A DNA stretch of 32,087 nt, taken from NCBI GenBank assembly GCA_022360695.1, contig JAKSCH010000485.1, positions 1 to 32,087 on the forward strand, given 5' to 3'. Below, piece by piece: positions 29,688-32,087 of this stretch. A program made the position numbers and the translations under genes. The DNA is from Gemmatimonadota bacterium. GTDB lineage: Bacteria > Gemmatimonadota > Gemmatimonadetes > Palauibacterales > Palauibacteraceae. How positions within the stretch are numbered: position 1 is the first letter of the stretch; each line of letters opens with the position of its first letter. A model generated the notes under the pieces. It was not told the origin of the DNA. It did not search any database and worked only from the letters and a program-made list of their open reading frames with translations.

Positions 29688-30701
29688 CTAGCGAGCCGGG
29701 CCGGCGATGGCTTCCGCCGGGCCGCCCGAGATCACGGTGATCGCGAGCAGCAGGTAGTACATCACGGGAATCCCGAGCAGATTCGAGTCGATGCGGTCGA
29801 GGATGCCCCCGGTGCCGGGGAGCAGCGTGCCGGTGTCCTTGACCTGCGCATCCCGCTTGAGGAGCGACTCCACGAGGTCGCCCACGATCCCCACGACCGC
29901 GAGCACGGGCGCCAGCAGGAAGTACGTCAGCCAGCCGAGCGAGGCCGAGAGCTGCGGAGCCCAGATGTCGAAGCCGAGCTTGAAGCCCGCGCCGATCAGG
30001 ACCCCGGCGATGACGGCGCCGATCGCGCCCTCCACCGTCTTGTTCGGGCTGATCGTCGGCGCGAGCTTGCGCTTGCCGTAGAAGCGGCCGCCGAAGTAGG
30101 CGCCGACGTCGCCGCCGATCACGATCGAGATGACGAGGAACAGGTAGAAGGCGCCGGCGTCGGGATGGATCCCGGCCGCGTAGGCCGCTCCGAAGCGGCT
30201 CTCGATGATCGGCTGGAAATTGCGCAGGGCGATGGCGTGCGAGAGCAGCCAGCCGACGTAGAACACGCCGAAGAAGGTGCCGGAAATGCTCGCGAGCGAG
30301 TCGGTGATCCGCGCCGTGCGGAGCTGCGCGACCATCACGCCGAGGAGCACCATCGAGAGCAGGATGGTCGCCGCCGACTCGCCGCCCCAGTAGACGACGA
30401 ACGGGATGGTGACGGCCGCCGCCGTACCGAAGCTCCGCAGGGGCTCGACCCCCTTGGCCTCGATCAGCTGGTAGAACTCCGTCACGCCGATCAGGATGAA
30501 GATCACGACGATCCCGAGGACCCACAGGGGGTCCGCGAAGATCCCGTACGTGACCGGCGGAATGAGCAGCGCGGCGGTCACGAGCCGCAGCGCGAGGTTG
30601 CTCCGCTCGCGGGGCGCGTCGACGGGCGTGGGCGGCTGGGGGTGGATCGGCTCCCTCGCCGCCGCGGGCGTCCCCGCGTCCGTCGGCAGACCGTCGCTCA
30701 A
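29688..30701 (-). CDS. cdsA: Phosphatidate cytidylyltransferase
   Basis: This integral membrane enzyme makes CDP-diacylglycerol from phosphatidate and CTP. The protein has about eight hydrophobic helices and the family signature SPNKTVEGAIGA followed by LLKRDAQVKDTGTLLPGTGG and ILDRIDS (canonical K-D-x5-PGHGG-x-x-DR-x-D, with Thr in place of the His). I chose the TTG at 30701 because GGGAG lies a few bases upstream and it leaves a 28-base gap to dut; the frame is open further upstream but only as a shadow of dut. The result is 337 residues with a proline-rich N-terminal tail of about 35 residues before the first helix, which is longer than usual. It stands between dut and purF in the same direction. 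Confidence 0.93.
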   Translation of the reverse strand: MSDGLPTDAGTPAAAREPIHPQPPTPVDAPRERSNLALRLVTAALLIPPVTYGIFADPLWVLGIVVIFILIGVTEFYQLIEAKGVEPLRSFGTAAAVTIPFVVYWGGESAATILLSMVLLGVMVAQLRTARITDSLASISGTFFGVFYVGWLLSHAIALRNFQPIIESRFGAAYAAGIHPDAGAFYLFLVISIVIGGDVGAYFGGRFYGKRKLAPTISPNKTVEGAIGAVIAGVLIGAGFKLGFDIWAPQLSASLGWLTYFLLAPVLAVVGIVGDLVESLLKRDAQVKDTGTLLPGTGGILDRIDSNLLGIPVMYYLLLAITVISGGPAEAIAGPAR

Positions 30702-30729
30702 GGCGCTCCCGTCCGTCGGCTGACCGCCG

Positions 30730-31185
30730 TCATGCCTCCCCCGTCGATCCGAAGCCCCCCTCGCCGCGCCGGCTCTCGGGCAGCTCGGTCGTCTCGTCCC
30801 ACTCGAGGCGCGCGACGGGGGACAGCACGAGCTGCGCGATGCGGTCGCCCCGCGCGATCTCGAACGTCTCATCCCCCGTGTTGCAGAGGATGACCGCCAC
30901 CTCGCCCCGGTAGTCGGCGTCTATGGTACCAGGGGCGTTGGGAAGCACGATCCCGTGGCGCAGGGCGAGGCCGCTGCGCGGCCGCACCTGGGCCTCGTAG
31001 CCCTCGGGCACGGCGATGCGAAGCCCGGTCGGCACGAGACGGCGTTCGCCGGGCGCCACGCGCAGCGGCTTCTCGACGGCGGCCCGCAGGTCGAGCCCCG
31101 CGGCGCCCGCGGTCGCGTACTCGGGCAGCGGGAGGCCGGCGGCCCCGGGCAACCGGGTCACGCGGACGCGCACCGGATCGCCCAT
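30730..31185 (-). CDS. dut: dUTP diphosphatase
   Basis: The 151-residue trimeric dUTPase has all five motifs: [10 protein letters not shown] (I), [11 protein letters not shown] (II), [11 protein letters not shown] (III, with the catalytic Asp), [11 protein letters not shown] (IV) and the C-terminal arm [11 protein letters not shown] (V). It hydrolyses dUTP to dUMP, limiting uracil in DNA and feeding thymidylate synthesis. The start ATG at 31185 lies 18 bases after the pnp stop, so dut and pnp are probably cotranscribed. Length and motifs are normal. It gives no sign of damage, unlike pnp just upstream. Confidence 0.96.
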   Translation of the reverse strand: MGDPVRVRVTRLPGAAGLPLPEYATAGAAGLDLRAAVEKPLRVAPGERRLVPTGLRIAVPEGYEAQVRPRSGLALRHGIVLPNAPGTIDADYRGEVAVILCNTGDETFEIARGDRIAQLVLSPVARLEWDETTELPESRRGEGGFGSTGEA

Positions 31186-31203
31186 GGGGCCGCCCTGCCC
31201 TGC

Positions 31204-31806
31204 CTACTCGGCGCCGACCGCGTCGGCCAGGGCCTCCTTGCGGGAGAGCCGGATGCGGCCGCTCGGGTCGATGTCGATGCACTTGACCAGCACCTCGTCG
31301 CCCTCGGCGACCACGTCCTCGACGCGCTCGACGCGCGCCTCGGCCAGGTGGCTGATGTGCACGAGACCGTCCGTCCCGGGGAAGATCTCGACGAACGCAC
31401 CGAAGTCGGTGATCCGCTTGACCTTGCCCGAGTAGAGGCGATCGATCTCGGCCTCCTGGGTCAGCTCCTCGACCATCGACTGCGCGCGCTCGAGGGCGGC
31501 GCGGTCCGGCGCGAAGATGCTGACGGAGCCGCTGTCGTCCACCTCGACCTTCGCGCCCGACATCTCCTGGATGCCGCGGATGACGCGCCCGCCGGGCCCG
31601 ATGACGTCGCGGATGCGGTCGGGCTTGATCTTGATCACGGTCATGCGGGGCGCCCACTCGGACATCTCGGAACGCGCCGAGAAGCCCGGGAGCTGGTCCG
31701 CGGTGTCGCGGCGCATGGCCTCGAGGATGTGGAGCCGGCCCTCCCGGGCCTGGGCCATGGCGTCCTCCATGACCTTCCAGTCCACGCTCTCGATCTTGAT
31801 GTCCAT
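31204..31806 (-). CDS. pnp: Polynucleotide phosphorylase, C-terminal part after an in-frame stop
   Basis: This frame carries the last part of the second RNase PH domain (MDIKIESVDWKVMEDAMAQA, AREGRLHILEAM), the KH domain (RIRDVIGPGGRVIRGIQEMS) and the S1 domain (GKVKRITDFGAFVEIFPGTD, HISHLAEARVE) of PNPase, which degrades RNA phosphorolytically. The ATG at 31806 is only the first methionine after the stop; it is not a natural start. The frame is identical to that of the upstream piece, and eight codons separate them (TAG AAG GGC ATC ACG GCG CTG CAG). The C-terminal end, soon after S1, is natural. The piece alone lacks the complete catalytic domain and should not work. Confidence 0.85.
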   Translation of the reverse strand: MDIKIESVDWKVMEDAMAQAREGRLHILEAMRRDTADQLPGFSARSEMSEWAPRMTVIKIKPDRIRDVIGPGGRVIRGIQEMSGAKVEVDDSGSVSIFAPDRAALERAQSMVEELTQEAEIDRLYSGKVKRITDFGAFVEIFPGTDGLVHISHLAEARVERVEDVVAEGDEVLVKCIDIDPSGRIRLSRKEALADAVGAE

Positions 31807-31827
31807 CTGCAGCGCCGTGATGCCCTT

Positions 31828-32087
31828 CTACGTCCCGGCGACCTTGAAGTCCATGTCGCCCAGGTGGTCCTCGTCGCCGAGGATGTCGGAGAGGATCGCG
31901 CGGCGGTCGCCGTCCTCGATCAGGCCCATCGTGATGCCCGCGACGGGCGCCTTCAGCGGGACGCCGGCGTGCGTGAGTGCGAGGGTGCCGCCGCAGATCG
32001 TCGCCATCGACGACGAGCCGTTCGACTCGAGCACCTCGGACACGACCCGCACCGTGTACGGGAAGTCGTCGCGCTCGGGCAGCACCA
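31828..32087 (-). CDS. pnp: Polynucleotide phosphorylase, central part, stopped early; 5' part beyond window
   Basis: The frame enters from the right edge and encodes the second RNase PH domain: [53 protein letters not shown], and [19 protein letters not shown]. These match the PNPase catalytic core, including the conserved [17 protein letters not shown] (31828-31830) then replaces a codon in the GT-x-K-GIT stretch; in relatives this position is often Glu (GAG), so one base change would explain it. The N-terminal RNase PH domain lies outside the window. Together with the downstream piece this is one interrupted gene, or a sequencing error. Confidence 0.88.
   Translation of the reverse strand, partial: VLPERDDFPYTVRVVSEVLESNGSSSMATICGGTLALTHAGVPLKAPVAGITMGLIEDGDRRAILSDILGDEDHLGDMDFKVAGT

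Noticed and set aside
27106-30525. Open minus-strand frame of 1,139 codons
   Set aside because: It is a composite: only 27,790-28,191 is a real (truncated) glutamine synthetase. The rest is the wrong frame of purF and cdsA on one side and the antisense of the FabH-like gene on the other.
28299-30893. Open plus-strand frame of 864 codons
   Set aside because: It is antisense to purF, cdsA and the dut end, all of which have clear motifs; the translation is a low-complexity Arg/Asp/Glu/Val mix typical of GC-rich shadows.
31828-31830. Stop-codon reassignment as the cause of the pnp amber codon
   Set aside because: TAG ends pnp itself, cdsA and several left-side genes at natural positions, so recoding of all TAG is unlikely; an error or point mutation is simpler.

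Overview
The window is GC-rich, densely coded bacterial chromosome with no tRNA, rRNA, CRISPR array or insertion sequence that I can see. Positions 1 to about 27,790 look like one genome. Tight operons, three ECF sigma factors with membrane partners, Spy/CpxP-like proteins, and a conserved small protein with a VYGSN/ASGCSID signature (a family I recall from Bacteroidota and Gemmatimonadota) suggest a Gemmatimonadota-like bacterium. That assignment is an inference from gene style; no marker gene settles it.

Layout of the left part: (a) 1-5,045 plus strand: end of a CDP-alcohol phosphatidyltransferase, a thioredoxin-reductase-like ferredoxin/flavodoxin-NADP reductase, and a YhaO/YhaN-type (Mre11/Rad50-like) nuclease-ATPase pair. 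(b) 12,751 down to 5,035 minus strand: ECF sigma factor, single-pass membrane protein, Spy/CpxP-like protein, TolC-like channel, MacA-like adaptor, MacB-like permease without an ATPase, conserved small protein, patatin phospholipase. This reads as an envelope-stress and export operon. (c) 12,912-14,667 plus strand: a second, divergent ECF cassette (sigma, zinc-finger anti-sigma, Spy/CpxP-like protein), then a hypothetical protein. (d) 15,333-18,712: etfB-etfA followed by xdhC- and mocA-like molybdenum-cofactor genes. (e) 18,785-22,177: a membrane-anchored protein with an ABC ATPase and a large permease. (f) 22,278-24,345 minus strand: a membrane-tethered protein with a type II secretion ATPase N-domain-like region, and a fold-type III PLP enzyme of the D-threonine aldolase/D-serine dehydratase family. 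(g) 24,424-27,519: a third ECF sigma factor, a membrane protein with an extracytoplasmic glycogen-binding-like domain, a secreted protein, and a FabH-like ketoacyl synthase.

At about 27,790 two unrelated genes are cut off against each other: the start of a secreted protein on the plus strand and the start of a type I/III-like glutamine synthetase on the minus strand. From there to 32,087 everything is on the minus strand (pnp, dut, cdsA, purF, glnA start), with a different texture by eye. This looks like a chimeric contig join or a recent recombination breakpoint. The pnp gene also carries a clean in-frame amber codon.

The most interesting biology is the pair of divergent ECF modules, one leading into a tripartite efflux operon, and the ECF module whose partner carries a carbohydrate-binding-like sensor domain.
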